Assembly: GCF_902859875.1 (NCBI RefSeq)
Contig: NZ_CADIKF010000011.1
Span: 1 to 64,000, forward strand
Direction of reading: 5' to 3'
Origin: Paraburkholderia solisilvae
GTDB lineage: Bacteria > Pseudomonadota > Gammaproteobacteria > Burkholderiales > Burkholderiaceae
DNA: 64,000 nucleotides
Made by a program: the position numbers and the translations under genes. The first letter of the stretch is position 1. Each line of letters opens with the position of its first letter. This document shows positions 9,434 to 18,204 of this stretch, piece after piece. The notes below the pieces were generated by a model, which ran no database searches, was not told where the DNA came from, and was given only the letters and a program-made list of their open reading frames with translations.

Positions 9434-10702
9434 ATGAAACGCATCGGCGCGCACATGATCGCGGACCTGCGCGCGAACCCGTTCGCGCATGGGCTGATTC
9501 TGATGGTGCCCGCGATCCAGTTCGGGCTCAGCTATTTCGCGTCGGTTTCCGCGGCCCTGTTCATCGCGCTCGCGGCGCACATGCGCATGCGCATCACGCC
9601 GCTGACGACCGGCATCGTCATGATCGCCGTGTCGCTCAGCCTGATCTGGAACACGCTCTTCCTGCCCGACTTTCCCAATATGCCGCGCGAAGCGCGGCTT
9701 GTGGTCGGCATGCTGCTGCTCGCGTGGGGACTGGCCGGTCAGCCGCGTCACGACATCGCGAAGTTCAACGGCTGGTGGCCGCTGCTGATGCTGGTCGCGC
9801 TGGCCGTCGCGGCACTGCTGCAGTCCGTCGCGGGCCGCAAGGGCATTTCGCTCTACGTGCCGACCAAGTTCTTCGTCAACGACAACGACACCGCGCTCGC
9901 GTCCGCGTGGGTCGAACAGGCGCGCGAGCACGGCTACGACTTCAAGCTGCGCGCGACGGCGAGCTTCTCCGAGCCGTCGTATCTCGGCGGCGTCAGCCTG
10001 TTCCTGAACTTCATCTGCCTGCATACGCTGCGCGGCCGCGCGCGGCTTGCCGCGAACGGCACGGCGCTGGTCGCCTGCCTCATCGCGCAGACCATGTTCG
10101 GGCTGCTCGCAAACCTGATCATCATGTTCGCGTTCTACCACCGCCACCTCAACAAAAGTGTGATGCTCTGCCTCGCGGCGTTCGGGCTCGCGGCGCTCGC
10201 ACTGCCGATTTTCGCGGCGGAGCCGAGCCGCATCGAACGGATTCTGTCTGGCGACGACGTATCGACGGGCCTGCGCATATTCCAACCGTTCGAGGTGTTG
10301 AACCAGGTGCTGTTCCACGCGCCGTTCGGGGTGCCGGAGACGACGTCGCTCGAGTACTTCATCCGCAATGGCCTCGCCGAGCGGTTCGCGGACGCGCCGG
10401 TTCAGAACGGCGTATTCAATGTGCTGTTCGCGTACGGCTGGCTCGGCTTCGCGGTGATGTGGATGCTCCTGCGCACAGCAGGCGGCGGCATCTACGCACT
10501 GTTCCTGCTGCTGCTGTTTTGCCAGAACGGCGCATCGCTCGACTTCGACAAGATCGTGATGGTGACTTTCGCAATTCATATCGCGCGCCACGTCCGCGCG
10601 ACGACGACCGATCTCCATGCGCTGACCCGTCTGACGGAGCCGCGCATGCGCGGCGCCGGCGACCGGCGTGCCGTGTCCCACCCTTCGGTTCAGAACCTAT
10701 GA
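9434..10702 (+). CDS. Wzy-like exopolysaccharide polymerase (O-antigen ligase-like membrane protein)
   Basis: 422 residues, almost entirely hydrophobic with ten or so predicted membrane spans and one larger periplasmic loop (about residues 130-180). No strong motif is expected for Wzy proteins; the call rests on topology and position beside a flippase, an autokinase and glycosyltransferases, with no other polymerase candidate in the cluster. The ATG at 9434 follows a CGGGAGG ribosome site. The stop overlaps the next start (ATGA), so the following glycosyltransferase is translationally coupled. Confidence 0.75.
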   Translation: MKRIGAHMIADLRANPFAHGLILMVPAIQFGLSYFASVSAALFIALAAHMRMRITPLTTGIVMIAVSLSLIWNTLFLPDFPNMPREARLVVGMLLLAWGLAGQPRHDIAKFNGWWPLLMLVALAVAALLQSVAGRKGISLYVPTKFFVNDNDTALASAWVEQAREHGYDFKLRATASFSEPSYLGGVSLFLNFICLHTLRGRARLAANGTALVACLIAQTMFGLLANLIIMFAFYHRHLNKSVMLCLAAFGLAALALPIFAAEPSRIERILSGDDVSTGLRIFQPFEVLNQVLFHAPFGVPETTSLEYFIRNGLAERFADAPVQNGVFNVLFAYGWLGFAVMWMLLRTAGGGIYALFLLLLFCQNGASLDFDKIVMVTFAIHIARHVRATTTDLHALTRLTEPRMRGAGDRRAVSHPSVQNL

Positions 10703-11895
10703 ACGCTCGCCAGTTCTTCTTCGCGCCGGTCGTCCTGTCCCGCTATAACCGCGTCAACGGCACCGCGTTTCCCGTCAACGCCGCTTCCAACAAGGTGATG
10801 GGCATGACGGCCGGAGTCCGCAGCCAGGCGCGCGCGTCGTTTATCGTGAGCTCGCCGATCGTCACCGCGAGCGCGAGCCGGCGCTACTTCGGCGGTTTCG
10901 TCTGCCGCGACCAGCAGCTCGCCTGCGCCTATCTGCCGGCGATCAGCGCGCGCGGACTGAACCGCATGTTTGCCGCGCTCGTCTATCTGGGCTTTGCGCT
11001 GCGGCATATCCAGCGCGGCGACGGCGTGGTGTTTTACAACTATTTTCCCGAATACGTGCCGGTCGCACTCTTCCTGCGCTGGCGGCTCGGCCGCGACAAG
11101 ATCGTGATGGATCTCGAAGACGGTCCGCGCGCCGATGAAAAGAGCCTGCGCGGCTACCTGACCCGTTTCAGCCTGCGCCTGTTGTCGCGCGTCTGCAGCC
11201 CGCGCGCGATCGTGGTGTCGCGGCAGCTCGCCAACGTGATGAAGATCGACGACGTATGCGTGGTCAACGGCGTGTCGCCCGACATCGGGCCGCGGCGCCC
11301 GGCGTTCGGCGCGCGCGTCACCTTCCTCTATGGCGGCTCGATCAGCATCGACACCGGTCTGGACCTGTTCGCCGCGGCCCTGCGCACGCTTGCGCGCACG
11401 CGGCCCGAGCTTGCCGCGCGCACGCACTTCGTGGTCACCGGTTTCGGCGGCGGCGCACAGCTTGCGGCGCTCGCGCGCGAACTCGCGCCGACCGGTTTCA
11501 CGCTCGACGTGCGTCAGGACACCGGTCCCGACGAATACAAGCAGATTCTCGCGGGCGCCGATGTCGGCCTGTCGCTGAAGCTGCCGGATAGCGCACTCAA
11601 TGCGACGACGTTCCCGTCGAAGGTGATCGAGCTCGCGAGCCACGGCCTGCTCGTGCTGACCACCGACATCAGCGATATCCCGCTGCTGTTCGACCGCGAC
11701 ACCGCGGCGATCTTGCCGGATGCGCAGGCGGCAACGCTCGCGAACCTGCTTGCCGAGATCGTCGCCGATCCCGAACGGTATGCGCAAATCGCCGCCGCCG
11801 GGCAGCGCAGGATTGTCGAGCGGTGCAGCCGCCGGTCAGTCGGACGGCGTCTCGTCGAATTTCTCAACGTCACCCCGGAACTGAGCACGCGATGA
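10699..11895 (+). CDS. Glycosyltransferase (family 4/GT-B-like)
   Basis: 398 residues with a GT-B fold pattern. The C-terminal half has VTFLYGGSISIDTGLDLF, a nucleotide-binding glycine strand, and PSKVIELASHGLLVLTTD, equivalent to the E-x7-E region although the first Glu is not placed canonically. The N-terminal acceptor domain is divergent (VFYNYFPEYVPVALFLRWR). The ATG overlaps the polymerase stop by four bases. It probably transfers one sugar of the repeat unit; the linkage is unknown. Confidence 0.85.
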   Translation: MNARQFFFAPVVLSRYNRVNGTAFPVNAASNKVMGMTAGVRSQARASFIVSSPIVTASASRRYFGGFVCRDQQLACAYLPAISARGLNRMFAALVYLGFALRHIQRGDGVVFYNYFPEYVPVALFLRWRLGRDKIVMDLEDGPRADEKSLRGYLTRFSLRLLSRVCSPRAIVVSRQLANVMKIDDVCVVNGVSPDIGPRRPAFGARVTFLYGGSISIDTGLDLFAAALRTLARTRPELAARTHFVVTGFGGGAQLAALARELAPTGFTLDVRQDTGPDEYKQILAGADVGLSLKLPDSALNATTFPSKVIELASHGLLVLTTDISDIPLLFDRDTAAILPDAQAATLANLLAEIVADPERYAQIAAAGQRRIVERCSRRSVGRRLVEFLNVTPELSTR

Positions 11896-12407
11896 AACGC
11901 ATCCTCGACGCGCTACGCAACCCCGTGGCGAACCTTGCACTCGCAATCCTGCCGGCGACGCACTGCTTCGCGTTCAAACGCGCTTTGCTCAATGCGCTGG
12001 GCTTCGAGATCGGCGTCGGCTGCAAGCTGACGGGCGGCGTCAAGTTCTATGGCCGCGGCCGGATCGCGATCGGCGAGCAAACCTGGATCGGACTCGGTAC
12101 GTTGTTTATCGTCGCGCCCGATGCGGCCATCGTGATCGGCGCGCGCTGCGACATCGCGCCGCGCGTGATCTTTCACACCGGTTCGCACCGGATCGGCGAC
12201 CGGCGCCGGCGCGCAGGCGAAGGCTATTCGCAGCCGATCACGGTCGCCGACGGCAGTTGGGTCGGCACCGGCTCCGTGCTGCTCGGCGGCTCGTCCGTCG
12301 GCAGCGCGTCGATTCTCGGAGCGGGTGCGATGCTGCTGCCCGGCGACTACCCGGCCGATACCCTGCTCGCCGGCTGCCCGGCGACGATCAAGAGGGCACT
12401 CACATGA
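11892..12407 (+). CDS. Left-handed beta-helix (hexapeptide-repeat) acetyltransferase
   Basis: 171 residues with imperfect hexapeptide repeats ([LIV]-G-x4) running through residues 40-165, for example IGVGCKLTGGVKFY, IAIGEQTWIG and VLLGGSSVGSASILGAGAM. This matches the WbbJ/WcaF-like group that uses acetyl-CoA to acetylate sugars. The sequence FHTGSH (about residue 96) supplies the likely catalytic His. Start and stop both overlap neighbours (ATGA junctions), so it belongs to the same glycosyltransferase operon. It is a second cytoplasmic acetylation route beside the membrane acyltransferase. Confidence 0.85.
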   Translation: MKRILDALRNPVANLALAILPATHCFAFKRALLNALGFEIGVGCKLTGGVKFYGRGRIAIGEQTWIGLGTLFIVAPDAAIVIGARCDIAPRVIFHTGSHRIGDRRRRAGEGYSQPITVADGSWVGTGSVLLGGSSVGSASILGAGAMLLPGDYPADTLLAGCPATIKRALT

Positions 12408-13534
12408 ACGCGCCAGCACCCGTCTATTCGCGAATCGTGTTCTGGGAACCGTGCGTCTCGCCGCATAAGTCGGCGTTTATCAATGCGGTCGCCGAGCGCT
12501 TCGGGCCCGCCGTCGAAGTCAGCTGCGTCGCGCACGAAGGCGTGCCCGAGGACCGCAAGGCGCTCGGCTGGGGCGACGGCTCGGCGGCGTTGCCGCCGAC
12601 CGTGGTCGCGCCGTCCGACGACGAGATCGCCAGCATCGTGCAACGCGGCGGCGACCGCTGCCTGCACGTGTTCTCGGGCATTCGCTGGTTTCACACGCTG
12701 ACCACCGCGCTCGCCATCGTGCAACGCGACCGGCGCGCGTTCGCGATCATGTCGGAGCCGCGCGAGAACGAAGGTCTCGCGGGCGCGGTCCGCTACATCC
12801 AGTCCTGGCTGACCGAAGCCGCGTTGCGCCGCCGCGTGCAGTTCGTGCTCGCGATCGGCCGGCACGGTCCGCCGTGGTTCCGTTCGGTCGGTTACCGGCG
12901 CGAACGGGTGTTTCCGTTCGCCTACTTTCTGCCAGAGCCGGCGGAGCTCGACGCGCCGCGCGCGAGCGATGCGCAATTGCGCATCGCCTACGTCGGCCGG
13001 CTCAGCGAGAAGAAAGGCGCGCACCTGCTGGTGCCGGCGATGCGCGAACTCGGGCGTCCCGCGCGCCTCACGCTGATCGGCGACGGCGACCTGCGCGAGC
13101 GCATCGCCGCGGAGGCCAGCGCGGCCGGCGTCGAGACCGAGTTCTGCGGCGTGCTGCCGATCGAACAGGTGCAGCGCCGCATGCTCGATTTCGATGTCCT
13201 CGTGCTGGTATCCATCTGCAAGGACGGCTGGGGCGCGGTCGTCAGCGAAGCGATGATGGCGGGCGCGGCGGTCGTCGCCACGCATTGGGTCGGCGCGTCG
13301 ATCCTGCTCGACAGTCCGGACAACGGCCGCGTCGTGCCGCCTGGCGACAGTCGCGCGATCACCGCCGCAATCAACGACCTCGAAGCGAGCGGCGCGCTGT
13401 CGCCGCGCTCGCGTCATAGGCGGATGCAATGGGCGCGCGAACGTTTGTCGGCGCACGCCGGCGCGTCGTACTTCGAACAGATCGTCCGGCATCGGATCGC
13501 CGGCGCGCCGCGGCCGAAGGAGTTCTATCTGTGA
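12404..13534 (+). CDS. Glycosyltransferase family 4
   Basis: 376 residues. The C-terminal Rossmann domain has IAYVGRLSEKKGAHLLVPAM, the G-x-L-x-x-x-K-G signature of GT4, and VLVSICKDGWGAVVSEAMM, the E-x7-E-like donor-binding segment near residue 280. Start and stop both overlap neighbours. It is predicted to be cytoplasmic and retaining, adding one sugar of the repeat unit. Donor specificity cannot be read. Confidence 0.92.
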   Translation: MNAPAPVYSRIVFWEPCVSPHKSAFINAVAERFGPAVEVSCVAHEGVPEDRKALGWGDGSAALPPTVVAPSDDEIASIVQRGGDRCLHVFSGIRWFHTLTTALAIVQRDRRAFAIMSEPRENEGLAGAVRYIQSWLTEAALRRRVQFVLAIGRHGPPWFRSVGYRRERVFPFAYFLPEPAELDAPRASDAQLRIAYVGRLSEKKGAHLLVPAMRELGRPARLTLIGDGDLRERIAAEASAAGVETEFCGVLPIEQVQRRMLDFDVLVLVSICKDGWGAVVSEAMMAGAAVVATHWVGASILLDSPDNGRVVPPGDSRAITAAINDLEASGALSPRSRHRRMQWARERLSAHAGASYFEQIVRHRIAGAPRPKEFYL

Positions 13535-14868
13535 AGCCACTCGATTCGCCTGTCCAACATGACCGGCAGCGTGATGCAGGCGATGCCGACGCGGCTCGCC
13601 CGTATGCGGCGCCGCCCTTGCCTCACGGACCCGTGTCTTCGCTTCCGCTCTCTTCCGTGCCGCCGCTCGCGACTGCGTCAGCCGCGACCCGCGGCCCGCT
13701 GCGCGTGCTGCATATCCTGCCGTCGCTCGATCCGCGCCTGGGCGGCGTCGCCGAAGCGGTCGTGCAGCTCGTGAGGCATATGACGCCGCTTGGCTGCGCG
13801 AGCGAAGTCGTGACGCTCGATGCCCCCGATGGGCCCGCTTTCGACCGCGTCGAGGCGCCGGTGCATCGCGTCGGGCCGGGTCGCGGCTTCTATGGCCTGA
13901 GTCTGCCGCTCGTGCGCTGGCTGCGCGCCAACCGCGCGCGCTTCGATGCGTTCGTGGTGCACGGCATCTGGCAATTTCACAGCGTCGCCGCGTGGTCCGG
14001 CGTGGTCGGCTCGCGCACGCCGCTGTTCGTGTTCCCGCATGGCATGCTCGACCCGTGGTTCCAGCATACCTACCCGAAAAAGCACCTCAAGAAGCGCATC
14101 TACTGGGCCTTGCTCGAACAGTGGGTATTCAATCGCGCCGAACGTGTGCTGTTCACCTGCGAGACCGAACTCGAGCTCGCACGCCGGCCGTTTCTCAACG
14201 ACCGGCACCGGCTCGCGGTCAACGGTTTTGGCATCGACTCGGTGCCCGACGACGACGAGGTTCCGGCGCATGCATTCCGCGACGCGTTTCCCGAGGTCCG
14301 CGACAAACGCGTGTTGCTGTTCCTCTCACGCATCCACGAAAAGAAAGGATGCGACCTGCTGATCGACGCGTTCGCGGATATCGCGGCCCATGACCGCGAC
14401 CTGTGCCTCGTGATCGCGGGGCCCGGCGAACCCGCTTTGCTCAATCAGCTCAAAAGCGTGGCCGCGGCGCGCGGCATCGCCGACCGCATTGTCTGGACCG
14501 GCATGCTCGGCGGCGTGCTCAAGTGGAGCGCGTTGCGCACGGCGGAGGTGTTCGTGCTGCCGTCGCACCAGGAGAATTTCGGCATCGCGGTGGTCGAGGC
14601 GATGGCCTCGCGCACGCCGGTGATCATCACCAACAAGGTCAATATCTGGCGCGAGATCGAAGCGTCGGGCGGCGGCTGGGTCTGCGACGATACGCGTGAC
14701 AGCGTGGCCGACGCGCTGCGGCGCTGGGCGCTCGATACGACGGCAAGCACACGCGAAGCGATGCGCGACACGGCGCTCGCCTGCTATCAGCGTCATTTCC
14801 GGATCGAGACGGCCGCACGTCAACTGGTCGGCAGCGTGAGCCTCGTGTCCTCTTCCAGGAAGCGTTAG
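13531..14868 (+). CDS. Glycosyltransferase family 4
   Basis: 445 residues, with a low-complexity Pro/Ser-rich N-terminal extension of about 50 residues before the domain starts at LRVLHILPSLDPRLGGVAEA. Conserved GT4 features are FPHGMLDPWF, LLFLSRIHEKKGCDLLIDAF and LPSHQENFGIAVVEAMASRTPVI (E-x7-E region). The GTG at 13531 overlaps the previous stop (GTGA), supporting coupled translation, but an internal start nearer the domain cannot be excluded. It is the last of the tightly overlapping biosynthetic genes. Confidence 0.92.
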   Translation: MKPLDSPVQHDRQRDAGDADAARPYAAPPLPHGPVSSLPLSSVPPLATASAATRGPLRVLHILPSLDPRLGGVAEAVVQLVRHMTPLGCASEVVTLDAPDGPAFDRVEAPVHRVGPGRGFYGLSLPLVRWLRANRARFDAFVVHGIWQFHSVAAWSGVVGSRTPLFVFPHGMLDPWFQHTYPKKHLKKRIYWALLEQWVFNRAERVLFTCETELELARRPFLNDRHRLAVNGFGIDSVPDDDEVPAHAFRDAFPEVRDKRVLLFLSRIHEKKGCDLLIDAFADIAAHDRDLCLVIAGPGEPALLNQLKSVAAARGIADRIVWTGMLGGVLKWSALRTAEVFVLPSHQENFGIAVVEAMASRTPVIITNKVNIWREIEASGGGWVCDDTRDSVADALRRWALDTTASTREAMRDTALACYQRHFRIETAARQLVGSVSLVSSSRKR

Positions 14869-14872
14869 CCCT

Positions 14873-15460
14873 ATGAAAGCGATGACTTTGCGCATCACCC
14901 TGGCCGCGATATCAGGTGTCGGTTTCGCATGCGCGTTGGCCGCGGTGGCGTCGCTCGTGCCCGCGAGTGCGGTTGCGCAAAGCCAGAGCTTCGGACAAAG
15001 CCACAAGAGCGGCTTCAGTGGTATGGGCGGCATGTCCTCGTCGTCGAGCATGGGTTCATCGGGCGGCACGGGCCTGTCGTCGCAAGGGAGCAGCTTCGGC
15101 CACTCATCCGGCTCGTCGGCCGGCGGCTTCGGCAGCAGCTCGGGCGGCGGATTCGGACAGCACGGTTCCGGCGGTTCGTCGATGGGTTCCGGTGCGGGCG
15201 GCTCGCAAGGCTCGAGCGGCCTGGGGGGCAATCATGCCGGTTCGTCGGGTTCGCAGACGGGAGCATCCGGCAACAAGGCGTCGCAACTGAAGCTGAAGCC
15301 GGCAAGCGAAGCAGCGGCGTCCTCGTCGCAGACACATAGCGTGTACGACTACTCCTTTGGCGCCGACAACATCGGACGCAACGGGGATTCGATCTATAAA
15401 TCGCCAGCCGATGTCGCGCCGACCGACAACTACACGTTCGGCGCAACCAATACTCAATAA
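14873..15460 (+). CDS. Secreted Gly/Ser-rich protein of unknown function
   Basis: 195 residues. A signal peptide (about 1-36, ending SAVAQ) is followed by ~100 residues of Gly/Ser with scattered Gln, His and Met (SFGQSHKSGFSGMGGMSSS and similar). The last ~45 residues differ: they are polar and contain two short related blocks, YSFGADNI and YTFGATNT. It starts four bases after the last glycosyltransferase and looks like the end of that operon. A role as a matrix-associated or cell-surface protein is a guess from composition. A decayed copy of its C-terminal end lies near 17.45 kb. Confidence 0.75.
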   Translation: MKAMTLRITLAAISGVGFACALAAVASLVPASAVAQSQSFGQSHKSGFSGMGGMSSSSSMGSSGGTGLSSQGSSFGHSSGSSAGGFGSSSGGGFGQHGSGGSSMGSGAGGSQGSSGLGGNHAGSSGSQTGASGNKASQLKLKPASEAAASSSQTHSVYDYSFGADNIGRNGDSIYKSPADVAPTDNYTFGATNTQ

Positions 15461-15471
15461 GCGGGTGTCAC

Positions 15472-15572
15472 ATGCTTACCTTGCGTGATTTCACTGCGCG
15501 CGCGGACAGTCGGCCGGAAGATCGCGCCGCCGCCGACGCCGGCCTGTGCGCCGAAGCAACGCGGCAGCATGC
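15472..15572 (-). pseudogene. Relic of a WcaF-like acetyltransferase gene
   Basis: Read on the minus strand this stretch encodes pieces that match the intact acetyltransferase at 17527-18204. One piece, LPRCFGAQAGVGGGAIFRPT, matches [18 protein letters not shown]. The other, at 15472-15505, matches the intact gene's C-terminal RAVKPRNVN end. The ~110 codons between them are deleted. The relic sits just downstream of the Gly/Ser-rich gene, as the intact gene sits just downstream of that gene's decayed copy. Confidence 0.75.
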
Positions 15573-15677
15573 GCAATTGGCGGCACACGGCGATATCCTG
15601 GCGGGTGACGGAGATTTTGGTGCGGGCAATACCGTTCATACTCATTGCGTCTTTGCGTCGACACATTGCGAGGTTCG
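15573..15677 (+). repeat. Diverged copy of the wcaI upstream leader
   Basis: About 105 bases that align with 20433-20538, the segment before the wcaI-like gene. Shared blocks include CACGGCGATATCCTGGCGGG and TGCGTCTTTGCGTCGACAC, both without mismatch, and a GCGAGGTT ribosome-site region before the ATG. It is part of the old duplication described for this region. The conserved blocks might be regulatory, but nothing here proves that. Confidence 0.75.
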
Positions 15678-15887
15678 ATGAAGATTCCTGTTCGCGGCAT
15701 CCACTACGCGCCGGCACGCTCAGGAATCGGCCGCTACATCGTCGACGTGCCCGCGTCGCTCGCTGCGCCCTCGCGTGCAAGCGTGCCCGGCGAGTTCGAG
15801 GCGACCCTGCGTGCGCGACCTGTGCGGGGATGCGCGGCGCCGCGAAGCATCGACAGCCATCAAGACCTTCGTAAGGAGCGGCCATGA
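15678..15887 (+). pseudogene. Internally deleted wcaI-like glycosyltransferase relic
   Basis: An open frame of 69 codons. Residues 1-30 (starting MKIPVRGIHYAPARSGIGRY) match the N-terminus of the intact glycosyltransferase at 20539. Then the frame jumps to VPGEFEATLRAR, matching LGEFESTLRAR near its C-terminus. About 365 codons are lost but the frame is kept. Its stop overlaps the ATG of the next acyltransferase, so it may still be translated as a leader. Confidence 0.8.
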
Positions 15888-17023
15888 GCCTATTCGGTGC
15901 GTCAAACGTTCCGGGAGCCAAGCGATCGATCGAACTCGATTTCATTCGGGGAATTGCGATCATCGCGGTGATGGGATTTCACTTTCATTCTTTTCCGACC
16001 GGCAGCGCGGTAGTCGCCGCGATCGAGTACCCGCTGAAAAGTTTCGGGCTGGAAGGCGTAAACCTGTTCTTCACGCTCTCGGGATTTCTGGTCGGCGGCC
16101 TGCTGCTGAAGCAGTACGCGCAGGAAGGGCGTATCGATGCGACGCGCTTCATCGTGCGACGCATCTTCAAGATCTGGCCGGCGTATTACGTGCTGATTCT
16201 GTTTCACGTAATCTCGGGGCGGCATCCGCTCGACACGTTCCTTGTGCAGAACCTGACGCACATGCAGAACTACTATGGCTCGTCGATCACGCAGACATGG
16301 AGTCTTGCCGTCGAGGAGCATTTCTATCTGTTTCTGCCGCTGCTGCTGATCGTGCTGGGACGCTTTCAGACGCGCGTGAATACCATTCTGGCGGTGCTCG
16401 CGTCGATCTGCGTCGCGGTGCTGATTGCGCGCAGCTTCGCGGTCCACAGCGGCCAGAGTCACGAGGCGGCCGTCTACACGCAATATCGCATGGACAGCCT
16501 GCTGTTCGGCGTGATGCTCGCGGCGCTGTACTGGATGAAGCCGGCGACGTATCGCGCGATTGCCGACCGCAAGGGTCTTCTGATCGCGATGGTGGCCGGG
16601 CTGGTGCTGTGGCTCGTCTTCGGCACGCGCATCGTGCCGCTCGATCAAAGCATCGGTTACACGATTCAGGCGATCGGATTTTGCGCGTTGATCGTCTTCA
16701 CGGTGGAGTATTCCGGGCCGATCCGTGATTCGAAGCTTTATCGGATGATTGGCTGGGTCGGCGTGTATTCCTACGGCATCTACCTGTGGCATTCACTGGC
16801 GCTCGCGCCGGCGGATATGCTGATTCGCAAGGCTACCGCGATGCATCTGCCGGCCGTTCCCGCGTGGGCGGCGATCATGGCGGCGCAGTTTGCGATTGCC
16901 ATCGTGCTGGGATACGTGACCACGCGGGCCGTCGAGTTTCCTTTTCTCAAGATCCGGGATGCGCTGTTTCCCGCAAAGCGGAAGGCTCCTGCTATCGAGG
17001 ATGTGACCGGGGCTACGCCGTAG
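15884..17023 (+). CDS. Acyltransferase 3 family membrane protein (OafA-like)
   Basis: 379 residues with about ten membrane spans. The family's opening block is present (SIELDFIRGIAIIAVMGFHF, catalytic-type His in the first span), then LFFTLSGFLVGGLLLKQ and SLAVEEHFYLFLPLLL. There is no SGNH domain, unlike the enzyme at 5002. It probably O-acylates a sugar of the exopolysaccharide or an O-antigen. An AAGGAG site lies five bases before the ATG. It sits between relics of a duplication and is followed by a strong terminator, so it may be its own short unit. Confidence 0.9.
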   Translation: MSLFGASNVPGAKRSIELDFIRGIAIIAVMGFHFHSFPTGSAVVAAIEYPLKSFGLEGVNLFFTLSGFLVGGLLLKQYAQEGRIDATRFIVRRIFKIWPAYYVLILFHVISGRHPLDTFLVQNLTHMQNYYGSSITQTWSLAVEEHFYLFLPLLLIVLGRFQTRVNTILAVLASICVAVLIARSFAVHSGQSHEAAVYTQYRMDSLLFGVMLAALYWMKPATYRAIADRKGLLIAMVAGLVLWLVFGTRIVPLDQSIGYTIQAIGFCALIVFTVEYSGPIRDSKLYRMIGWVGVYSYGIYLWHSLALAPADMLIRKATAMHLPAVPAWAAIMAAQFAIAIVLGYVTTRAVEFPFLKIRDALFPAKRKAPAIEDVTGATP

Positions 17024-17053
17024 GCTTGGGGTTGTTTCTTCTTTGTGCACGGT

Positions 17054-17096
17054 AGAGGCCTTTTGCGTCTGGGCGCAAAAGGCCTCTGTGTTTTTG
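17054..17096 (+). terminator. Rho-independent terminator after the acyltransferase
   Basis: A perfect 14-base inverted repeat, AGAGGCCTTTTGCG and CGCAAAAGGCCTCT (17054-17067 and 17074-17087), with a six-base loop, followed by GTGTTTTT. It lies 30 bases after the acyltransferase stop. Confidence 0.9.
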
Positions 17097-17415
17097 GGCC
17101 TTCGTTGCTCTCTTCGTCTTCGCTGCTGTTAGCCGCGTTCCCGGCGAGTGATACGAGTGGCGCTGTGACTTTTCGCTCTCGGTGTGGGGGCGGGGCAGCC
17201 GTCGCGTTTGCATGCCGTGCGGTTGGGATTTTGGGCGGTTGGTGAGAAAGAGTCGCCCGCCGGTGGTCGCCCCGGCCTCAGCAGGCTGGCATTTGCGATG
17301 ATTTGCGGGTCATTGAAGCGGCAAGGTTCGCGCCGCCGGGGAGTCATGCATTGGGGATGGTCGGGTCGCGTACAGCTTGCCGACAGAGGCCATGATTTTC
17401 GGCCTGGTCGTGCAT
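17097..17415. other. Intergenic stretch without recognisable gene
   Basis: About 320 bases after the terminator. Short open frames on both strands have no coherent codon use or recognisable motif, and I see no hairpin with a T-run. It probably contains more decayed material from the duplication whose recognisable end starts next to it. Confidence 0.4.
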
Positions 17416-17516
17416 GAGGACTCGTCGTCGACATGCAGCGTATCAATCAATCGCGAGCCGGCGTTGCGCCGACCCACAACTTCACATTCGCCGAACGCCG
17501 AAACCAAAATGCCTGA
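17416..17516 (+). pseudogene. Decayed C-terminal end of the Gly/Ser-rich protein gene
   Basis: In one frame it reads INQSRAGVAPTHNFTF, then ends with a stop at 17514-17516. The intact protein ends with IYKSPADVAPTDNYTF and a few more residues. A preceding SSST-CSV stretch resembles the SSSQTHSV of the intact gene in another frame, so a frameshift or deletion separates them. The intact WcaF-like gene follows on the opposite strand, mirroring the arrangement at 15.4-15.6 kb. Confidence 0.7.
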
Positions 17517-17526
17517 TTGACCGATT

Positions 17527-18204
17527 TCACGCGTTCACGTTGCGTGGCTTCACCGCTCGCGCAGGGTTGCCCACGTAGACAAACCCCTTCTGCAACGAGC
17601 GCACCACCGTGCTGCGCGCACCGACGACCACCCCATCGTCGATCGTCACGCCAGGCGCGACGAAGACATCCGACGCGATCCAGACCTGCGTGCCGATTCG
17701 CACGGGCCGTCCGCGAATCGCGAAATCGACTGACTCGTAGTCGTGGTCGCCCGCGCAGATATACGACTTCTGCGAAACGACCGAATGCGCGCCGATATCG
17801 ATCGGGCCGAGAGAATACAACGTGACGTCGTCACCAATCCACGCGTGATCGCCGATCGTGACTTTCCACGGATAAGTTACCGTGACCGTCGGCCGGATAA
17901 TCGCGCCGACGCCGACTTGCGCGCCGAAGCAACGCAGCAGCAGGCGCCGCCAGCCATAGGCGATCTGCGGCGACGGCCGGAACAGCAACGCCTGCACGAT
18001 CCACCAGAGCTGGACATACCAGCCCGGCCGGCCGCGGAAGCCGGCCGGCACCTTGAACAGCGACAGGTCCAGATAGCGGCCGGGTTGCGTGATCGCGTCG
18101 ACTTCCGGGCCGGTTGGCGGCGGCGGCGTGGGCGGCGCGCCGCGCAGCGCGTGCAGATGAGACGCATCGCCACCGCTTTTCACCGCCTGTCCCCGCACAC
18201 TCAT
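17527..18204 (-). CDS. wcaF: Colanic-acid-type acetyltransferase (WcaF-like)
   Basis: 225 residues. After a variable ~35-residue N-terminus comes a WcaF-type start ([19 protein letters not shown], then [18 protein letters not shown]). Hexapeptide repeats run to the C-terminus, with the catalytic-type His in CAGDHDYES. It uses acetyl-CoA to acetylate a sugar, in colanic acid the fucose residue, which fits the adjacent GDP-fucose genes. Its ATG overlaps the stop of fcl (ATGA), so it is the last gene of the leftward gmd-fcl-wcaF unit. The intact copy has a partner relic at 15.5 kb. Confidence 0.88.
   Translation of the reverse strand: MSVRGQAVKSGGDASHLHALRGAPPTPPPPTGPEVDAITQPGRYLDLSLFKVPAGFRGRPGWYVQLWWIVQALLFRPSPQIAYGWRRLLLRCFGAQVGVGAIIRPTVTVTYPWKVTIGDHAWIGDDVTLYSLGPIDIGAHSVVSQKSYICAGDHDYESVDFAIRGRPVRIGTQVWIASDVFVAPGVTIDDGVVVGARSTVVRSLQKGFVYVGNPARAVKPRNVNA

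Noticed and set aside
15884..17023. Acyltransferase as cargo of an insertion sequence between duplicated ends
   Set aside because: No transposase, terminal inverted repeats or target duplication seen; the flanks are gene relics instead.
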